From Akkermansia sp. (GTDB taxonomy: Bacteria > Verrucomicrobiota > Verrucomicrobiia > Verrucomicrobiales > Akkermansiaceae): a stretch of DNA of 64,000 nucleotides. The first letter of the stretch is position 1. Each line of letters starts with the position of its first letter. The DNA lies in assembly GCA_017558555.1 (NCBI GenBank), contig JAFYUJ010000032.1, positions 30,187-94,186 of the forward strand, read 5' to 3'. The notes beneath the pieces are model-generated. The model saw nothing but the letters and a program-made list of their open reading frames with translations. It was not told the origin of the DNA and searched no databases. Shown piece after piece: positions 18,186 through 29,218 of the stretch. The position numbers were made by a program, and so were the translations under genes.

Positions 18186-19112
18186 ATGAAATACGGGATA
18201 TTTTTTTATATAGCTGCGGTGATGCTGACAGGAGGATATATGCAGTTGTATGCTGCCACGGATGCTGCGACTGCTGCCCCAGCAAAAGTGGGGCTTGCCG
18301 AAGTGCGGGCTGCGAAAAAAACATTGGATGATGTCATGGCGAAGGCGCAAACGTTGAGAGATTCCGTCAAAGCTGAATTGGCTAAGATTGATGCAATCAA
18401 AGAAGCGGGGAGAAGAGGAAGGTTGAGTTCTGCGCAAGAAGCTGAGGTAGCTCAGAGTGAGCACCGCATAATAAAGTGGGGGGAAGAATTAGAGTCCGTG
18501 CAGAAAGAACATATTGCGGCATATCAGGAGTATGCTGCTAGTGTGGAGGTATACATTGCCACACCTGCAAAAAAGGCCAAGAGTGCGCGACTGAAAGCGG
18601 AGTACGCCACGGAGCTTTATTCCTATAAGCACTTTAATATATCGATAAAGTTTAATGATACATACGCGAAACAAGGAATTCGCTCGGCCAAGGATCAAGA
18701 AGCTCTTAACGAAGCATATCGTTCAGATCCCGGAATAAAAGAGTTGGTTAGCTTGAAAAAATTAGTGGCACAGAGAGTGCGCGAATATGAAAGCCTGGCC
18801 AAAAAAGAAAGCGTTGAGGTTCAGCCATTCAAGCATTGGCCTATGAATGGCGACCTGGTGAGCGCGCATCAGCGATTGAGACTCACAACGAAGACATATA
18901 AAAATGTACCACCTGCCTTTTTCGTCGATGCAGATTATCACAACCCGGAAGAGGTAAAGCGTTTCCTGATAAGTCTGGGCATGACGTTCGGAGATGGAGG
19001 TAAGGCTCGTTATGATGCCTCTAAAAAAGTGATAGAACTGCAGCAGACAAAGGAAGGGCATGCCGTTATGCGGGAAATCATGAAATTATACCGTGCCAGA
19101 ACCAAGAGGTGA
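18186..19112 (+). CDS. Exported coiled-coil protein of unknown function
   Basis: The 308-residue product begins with a signal peptide (MKYGIFFYIAAVMLTGGYMQLYAA). A long charged helical region (about 35-210, KAQTLRDSVKAELAKIDAIK and similar heptads) is probably coiled coil. The last 60 residues form a small alpha/beta domain (NPEEVKRFLISLGMTFGDGG, ARYDASKKVIELQ). This resembles the short repeat seen in verrucomicrobial secretin-like or TPR-containing envelope proteins, in which a G..F..GA.A.Y......L.V pattern recurs. That likeness is from memory and tentative. Codon use is more AT-rich than in the terminase cassette or fhs. It has its own promoter, so it need not be functionally linked to the upstream cassette. 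Confidence 0.65.
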   Translation: MKYGIFFYIAAVMLTGGYMQLYAATDAATAAPAKVGLAEVRAAKKTLDDVMAKAQTLRDSVKAELAKIDAIKEAGRRGRLSSAQEAEVAQSEHRIIKWGEELESVQKEHIAAYQEYAASVEVYIATPAKKAKSARLKAEYATELYSYKHFNISIKFNDTYAKQGIRSAKDQEALNEAYRSDPGIKELVSLKKLVAQRVREYESLAKKESVEVQPFKHWPMNGDLVSAHQRLRLTTKTYKNVPPAFFVDADYHNPEEVKRFLISLGMTFGDGGKARYDASKKVIELQQTKEGHAVMREIMKLYRARTKR

Positions 19113-19144
19113 GCGCCGCATCGGTGGAGACAATGAGATTCCGT

Positions 19145-19173
19145 TTGCTATCAGTTGCAAGCTGTGATATAAT
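19145..19173 (+). promoter_or_regulatory. Promoter of fhs, leaderless
   Basis: TTGCTA (19145-19150), 17-bp spacer, consensus TATAAT (19168-19173). The ATG at 19180 is 6 bases after the -10 box, at the expected transcription start itself. Confidence 0.8.
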
Positions 19174-19179
19174 CCGGAC

Positions 19180-20817
19180 ATGACCGCGAATAAGAGTTTC
19201 GTAGCAGAGATGGCAGACCAGCTGGGTCTGGATGAGCGTTTGGTTGTGCCCTATGGCTTGGACAAGGCCAAGGTGAGCATTCAGGCGCTGCGTGAGAAAC
19301 CGCGCAAGGGTCGCCTGATTTTGGTGAGTGCGCTGACACCCACCCCCGCAGGTGAAGGCAAGACCACGGTGTCTATTGGTTTGGCACAGGGGCTGAAGGC
19401 CATTGGCAAGAGTGCCTGCTTGGCATTGCGCGAGCCCTCGATGGGGCCTGTGTTTGGCCGCAAGGGCGGTGCCACGGGTGGCGGTGCATCCAGCATTACG
19501 CCCGGCGACAGCATCAACCTGTGCTTCAATGGCGATTTTCCGGCCATCACCGCCGCCAACAATCTGCTGGCCGCTGTGATTGATAATGCTCTTTTCTATC
19601 GCACCACCAAACTGAGCCAGAACAAGGTGACATGGAAGCGTGTGATGGACATGAACGATCGCTCCCTGCGTAGCATCGTGGTGGGCCTGAACCGCAACGG
19701 CGTGGCCCGCGAAGATGGCTTCAACATCACCCCTGCTTCTGAAATCATGGCCTGCCTCTGCCTGGCTGAGGACATGGATGACCTGCGCCGCCGTATCGAC
19801 AACATCGTGGTGGGCTTCACCGATGAGGATGAGGCTGTGTATGCCAAGGAATTCGGCGTGACGGATGCGCTGCTGGCCATCCTGCGCGAGGCTATCAATC
19901 CGAACCTGGTGCGTTCTCTGGAAGGTGTGCCGGCCTTTGTGCATGGTGGTCCCTTCGCCAACATTGCCCATGGTTGCAACTCCGTGATTGCTACCCGCAT
20001 GGCTTTGGCCTGTGCTGATTATGCGGTGACGGAAGCTGGTTTCGCCTTTGATTTGGGCGCTGAGAAGTTCCTGGATATCAAGTGCCGCCAGAGCGGTCTT
20101 TCCCCGGATGCGATTGTGATTGTGGCGACCATTCGCGCGCTCAAGATGCATGGTGGTGTTGCCAAGACGGAGCTGGAGACACCCAATGTGGAGGCCGTGC
20201 GCCGTGGTTTGGACAATCTGGCTGCACACATTGAGAGTGCCCGCCTGTACAAGCGCCCCATCACGGTGGCCATCAACCTCTTCGAGGCTTTTGATACGGA
20301 GGAAGAAATTGCCGCTGTGAAGGAACTGTGCGCCGAGATGGGCGTGGGCTGCGCCGTAGCCAATGTCTTTGGTAAGGGTGGCCCCGGTTCCATGGAGTTG
20401 GCTCAGACGGTGGTGGACAGCATCACAGATGATCAGCCCGAGTTCTCCTGCCTGTACAGCTTGGATATCCCCGTGGTGGAGCGTATGGAAGCTATTGCCA
20501 AGGGCGTGTATGGTGCCGATGGTGTGGTGTTGACCAAGGCTGCTCAGAAGAAGCTGGCGCTCATGGAACGCAATGGCCTGACCAATCTGCCCATCTGCAT
20601 GGCCAAGACCCAGAACTCTCTATCCGATAATGCCGCTCTCACGGGTCGCCCCAAGGGCTTCACGGTGACGGTGCGCGACTTCGAGATTGCCAATGGTGCC
20701 GGTTTCCTGGTGGCGCTGTGCGGTGATATACTGCGCATGCCGGCTCTGCCCAAGGTGCCGTCTGCCTGTGATATCCGCGTGGATGCGGATGGCCGCATCA
20801 CCGGCATGAAGGGTTAA
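19180..20817 (+). CDS. fhs: Formate--tetrahydrofolate ligase
   Basis: The cytoplasmic enzyme makes 10-formyltetrahydrofolate from formate, tetrahydrofolate and ATP, feeding one-carbon metabolism and purine synthesis. The 545-residue product has the P-loop-like ATP site PTPAGEGKTT (residues 54-63) and the conserved EPSMGPVFGRKGGATGGG block. The NRNGVAREDGFNITPASEIMA and VHGGPFANIAHGCNS segments are also present. Length is close to the usual 550-560. It is a single-gene unit, convergent with the glycosidase gene at 20881. In an anaerobe it may use formate released by other fermentation steps; that is inference. Confidence 0.97.
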   Translation: MTANKSFVAEMADQLGLDERLVVPYGLDKAKVSIQALREKPRKGRLILVSALTPTPAGEGKTTVSIGLAQGLKAIGKSACLALREPSMGPVFGRKGGATGGGASSITPGDSINLCFNGDFPAITAANNLLAAVIDNALFYRTTKLSQNKVTWKRVMDMNDRSLRSIVVGLNRNGVAREDGFNITPASEIMACLCLAEDMDDLRRRIDNIVVGFTDEDEAVYAKEFGVTDALLAILREAINPNLVRSLEGVPAFVHGGPFANIAHGCNSVIATRMALACADYAVTEAGFAFDLGAEKFLDIKCRQSGLSPDAIVIVATIRALKMHGGVAKTELETPNVEAVRRGLDNLAAHIESARLYKRPITVAINLFEAFDTEEEIAAVKELCAEMGVGCAVANVFGKGGPGSMELAQTVVDSITDDQPEFSCLYSLDIPVVERMEAIAKGVYGADGVVLTKAAQKKLALMERNGLTNLPICMAKTQNSLSDNAALTGRPKGFTVTVRDFEIANGAGFLVALCGDILRMPALPKVPSACDIRVDADGRITGMKG

Positions 20818-20842
20818 TTCCCCGCCAGGAGTCGCAAGACTG

Positions 20843-20906
20843 AAAAAACGCACCCCCGGATGTGCTGCAAGCCCCGCAGATTAGCGGGCAAGCACGCCGG
20901 GGGTGC
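20843..20906 (-). terminator. Long hairpin terminator of the GHL10 gene
   Basis: On the minus strand GCACCCCCGG-type arms (20897-20906 with 20850-20859) enclose a secondary paired region (GCGGGC with GCCCCGC) and are followed by a T run (AAAAAA on plus, 20843-20848). The hairpin overlaps the last codons of the gene at 20881. Confidence 0.75.
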
Positions 20907-22299
20907 CGCTGTTGCCGCAGGCGGAGATGGGACGCACGGCGATGCGGTCGGCATCGCTCAGCCAGTTGGCGGGCAGGGTCACATTGCGGCGATTGCCCGG
21001 CAGCACACACATGGTGGCCCAGCGGCCATCGCGACGCGCTTGCACTACCCATTTGCGAGCGCTGCCATCTTGCGGGCGCCAGGCGATGGTGGTACCACGG
21101 CGGGTGGGCTGCACCTGCACAGCCGGTGCCAGCGGGAGTGCATTGCCACACCAGGGCATGGCAGGGGGCACAGCATAGCCCGTGTAGCGCTTTTCCAGCT
21201 GGGCTTGCACGCCACCGCGATTGGTGCCGATGGATTTCCAGCTCCAGTACAGCTGGCCGGCGCTTTGGCGAGCCAGGGAGCGGGAGTAGTCAATTTGCGC
21301 GCCGATTTCAGAGGCAGGGCGGCCGGGGTCTTCCGAGCTGTTGATGCGCACGGAGGCGATACCGGGCCACACGGGGCGCCGCGGGTTGACGGCGCTCCAC
21401 CACTGCATGAGGGCGGTGAAACTTTGCGGTCCTTCGATGCGCCAGTACAGCTGGGGAGCAAGATAGTCCACCCAGCCCTTGGCAAGCCATTTGCGGGCAT
21501 CGCAGGCCAGGTGCTCATAAGCATTCACCCCGGCTTCTACACCCTGCGGGTAGCCCGGCTGCCAGATACCGAAGGGACTGATGCCCACGCGCACCCAGGG
21601 TTTGGTGGATTTGACTTTCTGGTAGAGCTTGCTGACAAAGGAATCAATGGCGGCGCGGCGCTGGGATGGGGTGCGACCGTCATTTATTTCGTGGTGGGGC
21701 GGGTAGGGGTAGAAGTAGTCATCCAGGTGGACACCGTCGATATCGTAGCGACGAACCACGTCCATGATGACGCTGAGCACGTGTTCCTGTGCAGCGCTCT
21801 TGCTGGGGTTGAGAATGGTGGTAGCACCGGCGCGCTTCAGAAGCCCGGGCTGGCGCTTGGCAATGTGCCCGCTGCCAATGGGGCGTCCATCAATCGTGGC
21901 GCGGAAGGGGTTGAACCAGGCGTGCAGCTCGATGCCGCGGCGGTGAGCCTCGGCTACAGCGAAAGCCAGCGGGTCATAACCCGGATTGGCTCCGGGGCCA
22001 CTCAGCCAGGCGCTCCAGGGCTCGATGTTGGATTTGTAGAGGGCGTCGCCATTGGGGCGCACCTGCAGGATGATGGCATTGAGCTTGAGCTGCACGGCCT
22101 TGTTGAGGATGGCGAGCAGCTCTGCCTTTTGCTGTGCGGCAGACAATCCCGCGCGGGAGGGCCAATCCAGATTGTAAACGGTTGCCACCCAGGCAGCACG
22201 GAATTCCCGCGCCGGTTCGGGGACTCGTTCGGAGACTTGCTGCCACCCATAGCAGAGGGTGGAGATACAGAGAAGCAGGACGAGCAGAAAATGTTTCAC
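20881..22299 (-). CDS. Exported GHL10/DUF187-type glycoside hydrolase-like protein
   Basis: The 472-residue product begins with a signal peptide (VKHFLLVLLLCISTLCYG) and then a TIM-barrel of the YngK/DUF187 (GHL10) family. Supporting segments are EFRAAWVATVYNLDWPS, LNAIILQVRPNGDALY, ELHAWFNPFRA and IDGVHLDDYFYPYP, whose acidic pair is the probable catalytic site, followed by GISPFGIW and DYLAPQLYW. A C-terminal domain of about 90 residues looks like a beta-sandwich. The substrate is unknown; peptidoglycan or host glycans are possible. I chose GTG at 22299 because a promoter -10 box lies 7 bases upstream. The alternative start at 22335 falls in the -35 box. Confidence 0.82.
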   Translation of the reverse strand: MKHFLLVLLLCISTLCYGWQQVSERVPEPAREFRAAWVATVYNLDWPSRAGLSAAQQKAELLAILNKAVQLKLNAIILQVRPNGDALYKSNIEPWSAWLSGPGANPGYDPLAFAVAEAHRRGIELHAWFNPFRATIDGRPIGSGHIAKRQPGLLKRAGATTILNPSKSAAQEHVLSVIMDVVRRYDIDGVHLDDYFYPYPPHHEINDGRTPSQRRAAIDSFVSKLYQKVKSTKPWVRVGISPFGIWQPGYPQGVEAGVNAYEHLACDARKWLAKGWVDYLAPQLYWRIEGPQSFTALMQWWSAVNPRRPVWPGIASVRINSSEDPGRPASEIGAQIDYSRSLARQSAGQLYWSWKSIGTNRGGVQAQLEKRYTGYAVPPAMPWCGNALPLAPAVQVQPTRRGTTIAWRPQDGSARKWVVQARRDGRWATMCVLPGNRRNVTLPANWLSDADRIAVRPISACGNSGTPGVLAR

Positions 22300-22306
22300 G
22301 CTCTTT

Positions 22307-22335
22307 AGCCTATGCTGAAGCCCGGGCCGATGCAA
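22307..22335 (-). promoter_or_regulatory. Promoter of the GHL10 gene, leaderless GTG
   Basis: TTGCAT (22330-22335), 17-bp spacer, TAGGCT (22307-22312); 7 bases to GTG. Confidence 0.5.
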
Positions 22336-22402
22336 GCCGTAATCCTGCCATGCCTGATAAAACAGGATTTATCACGCCCGGCATTACACTTCTGATTTCC
22401 AC

Positions 22403-22437
22403 AAAAAAGCGTGGGTTGCTTGTGCAGCAACCCACGC
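22403..22437 (-). terminator. Terminator of por
   Basis: Perfect 12-bp stem (GCGTGGGTTGCT / AGCAACCCACGC) with a 5-base loop and a T6 run on the minus strand, 25 bases past the por stop. Confidence 0.9.
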
Positions 22438-22462
22438 GATAATCTTATGATGTCAGGGGTAA

Positions 22463-25400
22463 TCAGGCTTCCGGCTGGGATTCAGCCTCGGCAGAGTAGT
22501 CGATGGCTGAGAGGGCCTGGTAGAGGCGCCAGCGGCGCTTGATGTCCTGCTCTTCCAGGGAGAGAAGCTTCTCGAAGTTCTCCTTGTTGCTCTTGGCGAG
22601 CATGCGGAAGCGGTTTTCGCCGCCCTTGCCGTCCACGCCGATGAGGGCATCGCGCACGGGCATCTTGGGAGCCTTGCTCTTGATGGTGAGCGGGTTCTTG
22701 CCCTGCTTGATGTTGTCCGGGTTGAAGTTGTAGAGCAACCAGCGGCCGCAGTCTACAGCATCCTTCTGGCGGTCGAGACCCTGTGCCATGTTGATGCCGT
22801 GGTTGATGCAGTGGCTGTATGCAATTACGAGGGCGGGGCCATCGTATTCTTCTGCTTCCACGAGAGTCTTGAGGGCATGTTCATCGTTGGAGCCCATAGC
22901 GATGGAGGCCACATAGATGTTGCCGTAGGTCATGGCCATGTAGCCGATGTCCTTCTTCACCTGGTCCTTACCGCGGGTAGCGAACTTGGCCACAGCGGAG
23001 CGCGGGGTTGCCTTGGAGCACTGACCACCGGTGTTGGAGTACACTTCCGTGTCCATCACCAGCACCTTCACGTTGCGGCCGGATGCCAGGATGTGGTCCA
23101 GACCACCGTAGCCAATGTCGTATGCCCAGCCGTCGCCGCCGAGAATCCACACGGACTTGCTGACCAGGTAGTTGGCCTGAGCCTTGAGGGCTGCCAGCTC
23201 GGGAGCATCGCCACAGGCGGCCTTGATGGCAGCCACGGTCTCGCGGGCGGTTGCCACGTCGGCTTCTGTCTTCTGCGGGTTGTTCTTGATGGCATCCACC
23301 AGCTCGGTGCCAATCTTGTCGGCAGCAGCTTCGAGCAGCTCCATGGCGTATTCCTGCTTCTTGTCCAGGGAGACGCGGAAGCCAAGACCGAACTGAGCAT
23401 TGTCTTCGAAGAGGCTGTTACACCAAGCCGGGCCGCGGCCATCGGCATCGTGTGTCCAGGGGGTGGTGGGCAGGTTGCCACCGTAGATGGAGGAGCAACC
23501 CGTGGCATTGGCGACCACCAGGCGGTTGCCGAAGAGCTGGGAAAGAGCCTTCACGTACGGGGTTTCACCGCAACCGGCGCAGGCACCGCTGAATTCGAAC
23601 AGCGGGCGGAGGAACTGAGCATCACGCACCACAGAGGTGTTAATCTTGGTGCGGTCTGCATCCGGCAGCTTCTCAAAGAACTTCCAGTTTTCAGCCTCAG
23701 GCTGCAGAGCTTCGGCGGCGGGGGTCATCGTCAGGGAGTTCGTGGGGCATACGCGGGAGCAGAGTGTGCAGCCCGTGCAGTCCGAAGCAGATACCTGGAT
23801 GATGAACTTCTTGCCCTGCCAGTTCTTGTGCATGCGGCTGGCATCGGCGCTCTTGAAGCTTTCCGGGGCGCCTTCCAAATCGGCGGGGTCGACCATCGTG
23901 GCACGGATAGCGGCGTGGGGGCACACCATGGTGCACTTACCACACTGGATGCAGGCCTTGCTGGTTTCCGTCTTCTCGGGCTGCCACACGGGGATTTCAA
24001 GAGCGAGATCGCGCTTCTCATACTGGGTGGTGCCGCTGGGGAAGGTGCCGTCTACAGGCATTTCGGAGACCTTCACGCTGTCGCCTTCGCCAATCACAAT
24101 CTTGCCGAGGACGTCGCGCACGAAGTCGGGTGCGCCGGGTGCCAGGGCGGGGGGCAGTTCGTGGCCGGTGATGGCGGTGCCCAGGGGTACTTCGTAGAGG
24201 TTTTCCAGCGTGGCATCCACAGCCTGGATGTTCTTGGCCACCACTTCGTCACCCTTCTTGCCATAGGTCTTCTTGATGGCTTCCTTGATGTAGCCGATGG
24301 CTTCTTCAGCAGGAATTACGCCGGCCAGGTTGAAGAAGCAGGTCTGCATGATCATGTTGATGCGGCCGCCCATGCCCGTGGCCTTGGCCACCTTGAAGGC
24401 GTTGATGCAGTATACTTTGATACCCTTGTCCAGAATCTGCTGCTGCATGCGGGCAGGCAGGCTGTCCCACACCTTGTCGGCAGGTACCGGGGTGTTGATG
24501 AGGAAGGTAGCACCGGGGGCTGCATTCTTCAGGAAGTCGAAGGTGTTGAGCAGACTGGGCTGGTGCAGCGCAATGAAGTTGGCGCTCGTGATGAGGTAGG
24601 TGCTGTGAATCGGAGTGGTACCGAAACGCAGGTGAGATACCGTGGAGGAGCCGGACTTCTTGGAGTCATACACAAAGTAGCCCTGTACGTACAGGTCGGT
24701 GTGCTTGCCGATAATCTTGATGGCGTCCTTGTTGGCACCCACGGTACCATCGGAGCCCAGACCATAGAACATGCAGCGGGTCACGGTGTCGGCCTCGGTG
24801 GTGAAGCTGGGGTCATAGGCAATGGACTTGCCCGTCACGTCATCTTCAATACCCACGGCAAAGCCGGTCATGGGGGCATCCTTCTTGAGTTCGTCGAAGA
24901 CACCCTTCACCATGGCGGGGGTGAATTCCTTGGAGCCCAGACCATAGCGGCCACCCACGATGATGGGCATGGCAAAGGGCAGGGTGCCCTTCACAGAGGC
25001 ATCGGAGAGAGCCTGCACCACGTCCTGCAGCAGGGGTTCGCCCAAGCTGCCGGGTTCCTTGGTGCGGTCAAGCACGGCAATCTTCTTCACCGTCTTGGGC
25101 AGAGCGGCGATGACGTCCTCAGCCGGGAAGGGACGATACAGGCGCACCTTGAGCACGCCGATGTCTTCGGAAAGAGCCTGCACGGTTTCAAGACAGGCTT
25201 CTGCGCCGGAGCCCATGATGATGATGACGCGGGTGGCCTCGGGGCTGCCGATGTATTCCACCAGGTCATAGCAGCGGCCGGTCAGCTCGCCGAACTTCTT
25301 CATGGCCTTCTTTACGATGCCGGGTACAGCATTGTAGAAGCTGTTGACGGTTTCGCGACCCTGGAAGTACACGTCGGGGTTCTGGGCGGTGCCGCGAATG

Positions 25401-26041
25401 ACGGGGGCATCAGGGGTGAGAGCGCGGGCGTGGAAAGCATCCACCAAATCCTGGTCAATCATGCCGCGGAGCTGCTCATCGGAGATGTCGGCAATCTTGC
25501 CCACTTCGTGAGAGGTGCGGAAACCATCAAAGAAATTGACGAAAGGAACGCGGCTTTCAAGAGTTGCGGCGTGAGCAATGGCTGCCATATCCGGGGCTTC
25601 CTGGGTGCTGGCACCGCAAAGCATGGCAAAACCGGTGGAGCGGGCAGACATCACATCGCTGTGGTCACCGAAAATGGACAGACCCTGAGCAGCCAGGGCG
25701 CGGGCGGCAACGTGGAAGACGCAGGGAGTCAGCTCGCCGGCAATCTTGAACATGTTGGGAATCATCAACAGCAAACCTTGAGAAGCGGTAAAGGTGGTTG
25801 CCATGGAGCCAGTCTGCAAAGCGCCGTGAACGGCGCCGGCTGCACCGGCTTCACTTTCCATCTCCACAATGCTGGGAACCGTGCCCCAGAGGTTTTTGCG
25901 GTTTACGGCGGTCCAGGCCTCTGCCGATTCACCCATCGGAGAGGACGGGGTGATGGGGTAGATGGCGGCCACTTCGGAACAACGATATGCTACGGAAGCT
26001 ACGGCTTCGTTGGCATCTATGGTGCTGTATGTTGTGTTCAT
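22463..26041 (-). CDS. por: Pyruvate:ferredoxin (flavodoxin) oxidoreductase, single-chain
   Basis: The enzyme oxidatively decarboxylates pyruvate to acetyl-CoA with CoA and reduces ferredoxin or flavodoxin. The 1192-residue product has the fused domain order of homodimeric PFOR/NifJ. The N-terminal domain starts ANEAVASVAYRCSEVAAIYP, and is followed by the gamma-like domain. Next come two 4Fe-4S ferredoxin motifs (CIQCGKCTMVCP and CTGCTLCSRVCP, about 690-760). The C-terminal thiamine diphosphate domain has GGDGWAYDIGYGGLDH and DTEVYSNTGGQ, and ACAGCGETPY carries cysteines of the proximal cluster. Length is standard. It is oxygen-sensitive in most organisms, consistent with an anaerobe. It is transcribed divergently from ppdK, the next enzyme at the pyruvate node. 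Confidence 0.97.
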   Translation of the reverse strand: MNTTYSTIDANEAVASVAYRCSEVAAIYPITPSSPMGESAEAWTAVNRKNLWGTVPSIVEMESEAGAAGAVHGALQTGSMATTFTASQGLLLMIPNMFKIAGELTPCVFHVAARALAAQGLSIFGDHSDVMSARSTGFAMLCGASTQEAPDMAAIAHAATLESRVPFVNFFDGFRTSHEVGKIADISDEQLRGMIDQDLVDAFHARALTPDAPVIRGTAQNPDVYFQGRETVNSFYNAVPGIVKKAMKKFGELTGRCYDLVEYIGSPEATRVIIIMGSGAEACLETVQALSEDIGVLKVRLYRPFPAEDVIAALPKTVKKIAVLDRTKEPGSLGEPLLQDVVQALSDASVKGTLPFAMPIIVGGRYGLGSKEFTPAMVKGVFDELKKDAPMTGFAVGIEDDVTGKSIAYDPSFTTEADTVTRCMFYGLGSDGTVGANKDAIKIIGKHTDLYVQGYFVYDSKKSGSSTVSHLRFGTTPIHSTYLITSANFIALHQPSLLNTFDFLKNAAPGATFLINTPVPADKVWDSLPARMQQQILDKGIKVYCINAFKVAKATGMGGRINMIMQTCFFNLAGVIPAEEAIGYIKEAIKKTYGKKGDEVVAKNIQAVDATLENLYEVPLGTAITGHELPPALAPGAPDFVRDVLGKIVIGEGDSVKVSEMPVDGTFPSGTTQYEKRDLALEIPVWQPEKTETSKACIQCGKCTMVCPHAAIRATMVDPADLEGAPESFKSADASRMHKNWQGKKFIIQVSASDCTGCTLCSRVCPTNSLTMTPAAEALQPEAENWKFFEKLPDADRTKINTSVVRDAQFLRPLFEFSGACAGCGETPYVKALSQLFGNRLVVANATGCSSIYGGNLPTTPWTHDADGRGPAWCNSLFEDNAQFGLGFRVSLDKKQEYAMELLEAAADKIGTELVDAIKNNPQKTEADVATARETVAAIKAACGDAPELAALKAQANYLVSKSVWILGGDGWAYDIGYGGLDHILASGRNVKVLVMDTEVYSNTGGQCSKATPRSAVAKFATRGKDQVKKDIGYMAMTYGNIYVASIAMGSNDEHALKTLVEAEEYDGPALVIAYSHCINHGINMAQGLDRQKDAVDCGRWLLYNFNPDNIKQGKNPLTIKSKAPKMPVRDALIGVDGKGGENRFRMLAKSNKENFEKLLSLEEQDIKRRWRLYQALSAIDYSAEAESQPEA

Positions 26042-26073
26042 GTGTGTGGGTGGGTTTTGAAAAGAGTAAGGGC

Positions 26074-26091
26074 TGTAGAGATAACTCTACA
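26074..26091. repeat. Short inverted repeat in the por leader
   Basis: TGTAGAG-ATAA-CTCTACA, a perfect 7-bp palindrome with a 4-base centre. It lies between the predicted por transcription start and the ATG, so it could be an operator or an RNA hairpin. Confidence 0.5.
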
Positions 26092-26117
26092 ACGCGAAAC
26101 ACAGTTTCACTGACCCG

Positions 26118-26146
26118 ATATTACACCCCGAGACAAGCTAAATCAA
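26118..26146 (-). promoter_or_regulatory. Promoter of por
   Basis: TTGATT (26141-26146), 17-bp spacer, TAATAT (26118-26123). The leader is about 70 bases. Confidence 0.55.
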
Positions 26147-26228
26147 CACAAAAAGCCGTAACAAAGTGATTTTTTAGCCATGAAATGAGGTGAAAAAGAG
26201 CGAAGTGTGTTCTATGTGAAGCGGATGC

Positions 26229-26257
26229 TTGACATGCTGTGAATGCTTGTGTAGGAT
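26229..26257 (+). promoter_or_regulatory. Promoter of ppdK
   Basis: Consensus TTGACA (26229-26234), 17-bp spacer, TAGGAT (26252-26257). The leader is about 40 bases. Confidence 0.7.
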
Positions 26258-26302
26258 GATGCTCCTATTCCTGTTTTTCTATGGGTGTAAACAGTTTTTT
26301 GA

Positions 26303-29029
<2,727 letters not shown>

Positions 29030-29054
29030 ACCGGCTTCGCAATATCAATGATTC

Positions 29055-29090
29055 ACAGGCTCAGGGCATTGCCCCTGGGCCTGTGTTGTA
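29055..29090 (+). terminator. Probable terminator of ppdK
   Basis: Stem CAGGCTCAGGG / CCCTGGGCCTG (one G-T pair), followed by a weak T-rich tract TGTTGTATT. Confidence 0.55.
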
Positions 29091-29103
29091 TTCGGCTTTG
29101 CTC

Positions 29104-29134
29104 ATTGTTCATTTTACATTGTTCATTGTGCATT
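29104..29134 (+). repeat. Three direct repeats upstream of the alaS promoter
   Basis: ATTGTTCATT occurs at 29104-29113 and 29118-29127, and ATTGTGCATT at 29125-29134, just upstream of the -35 box. It is AT-rich; an UP element, an operator or a dispersed repeat are all possible. Confidence 0.5.
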
Positions 29135-29144
29135 TTTATTTGCC

Positions 29145-29173
29145 TTTACATGTGCGCGTGTTGGGCGTATAAT
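29145..29173 (+). promoter_or_regulatory. Promoter of alaS
   Basis: TTTACA (29145-29150), 17-bp spacer, consensus TATAAT (29168-29173). The leader is about 35-40 bases. A second TATAAT occurs at 29191 without a good -35 box. Confidence 0.75.
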
Positions 29174-29218
29174 GCAGCGCAGGATAACTCTATAATCTAC
29201 TTTCTATCACGACTTATG

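Noticed and set aside
22799..26113. Long antisense open frames opposite por, ppdK (26279-28936), alaS (29207-32038) and fucI (46783-48621)
   Set aside because: They are frame shadows produced by the biased GC-rich codons of strongly recognisable genes. Their products are low-complexity (His/Gly/Val-rich), with no domains and no promoters.
29048..29218. N-terminal extension of alaS
   Set aside because: It includes the ppdK terminator, direct repeats and the promoter; the encoded sequence is hydrophobic and not AlaRS-like.
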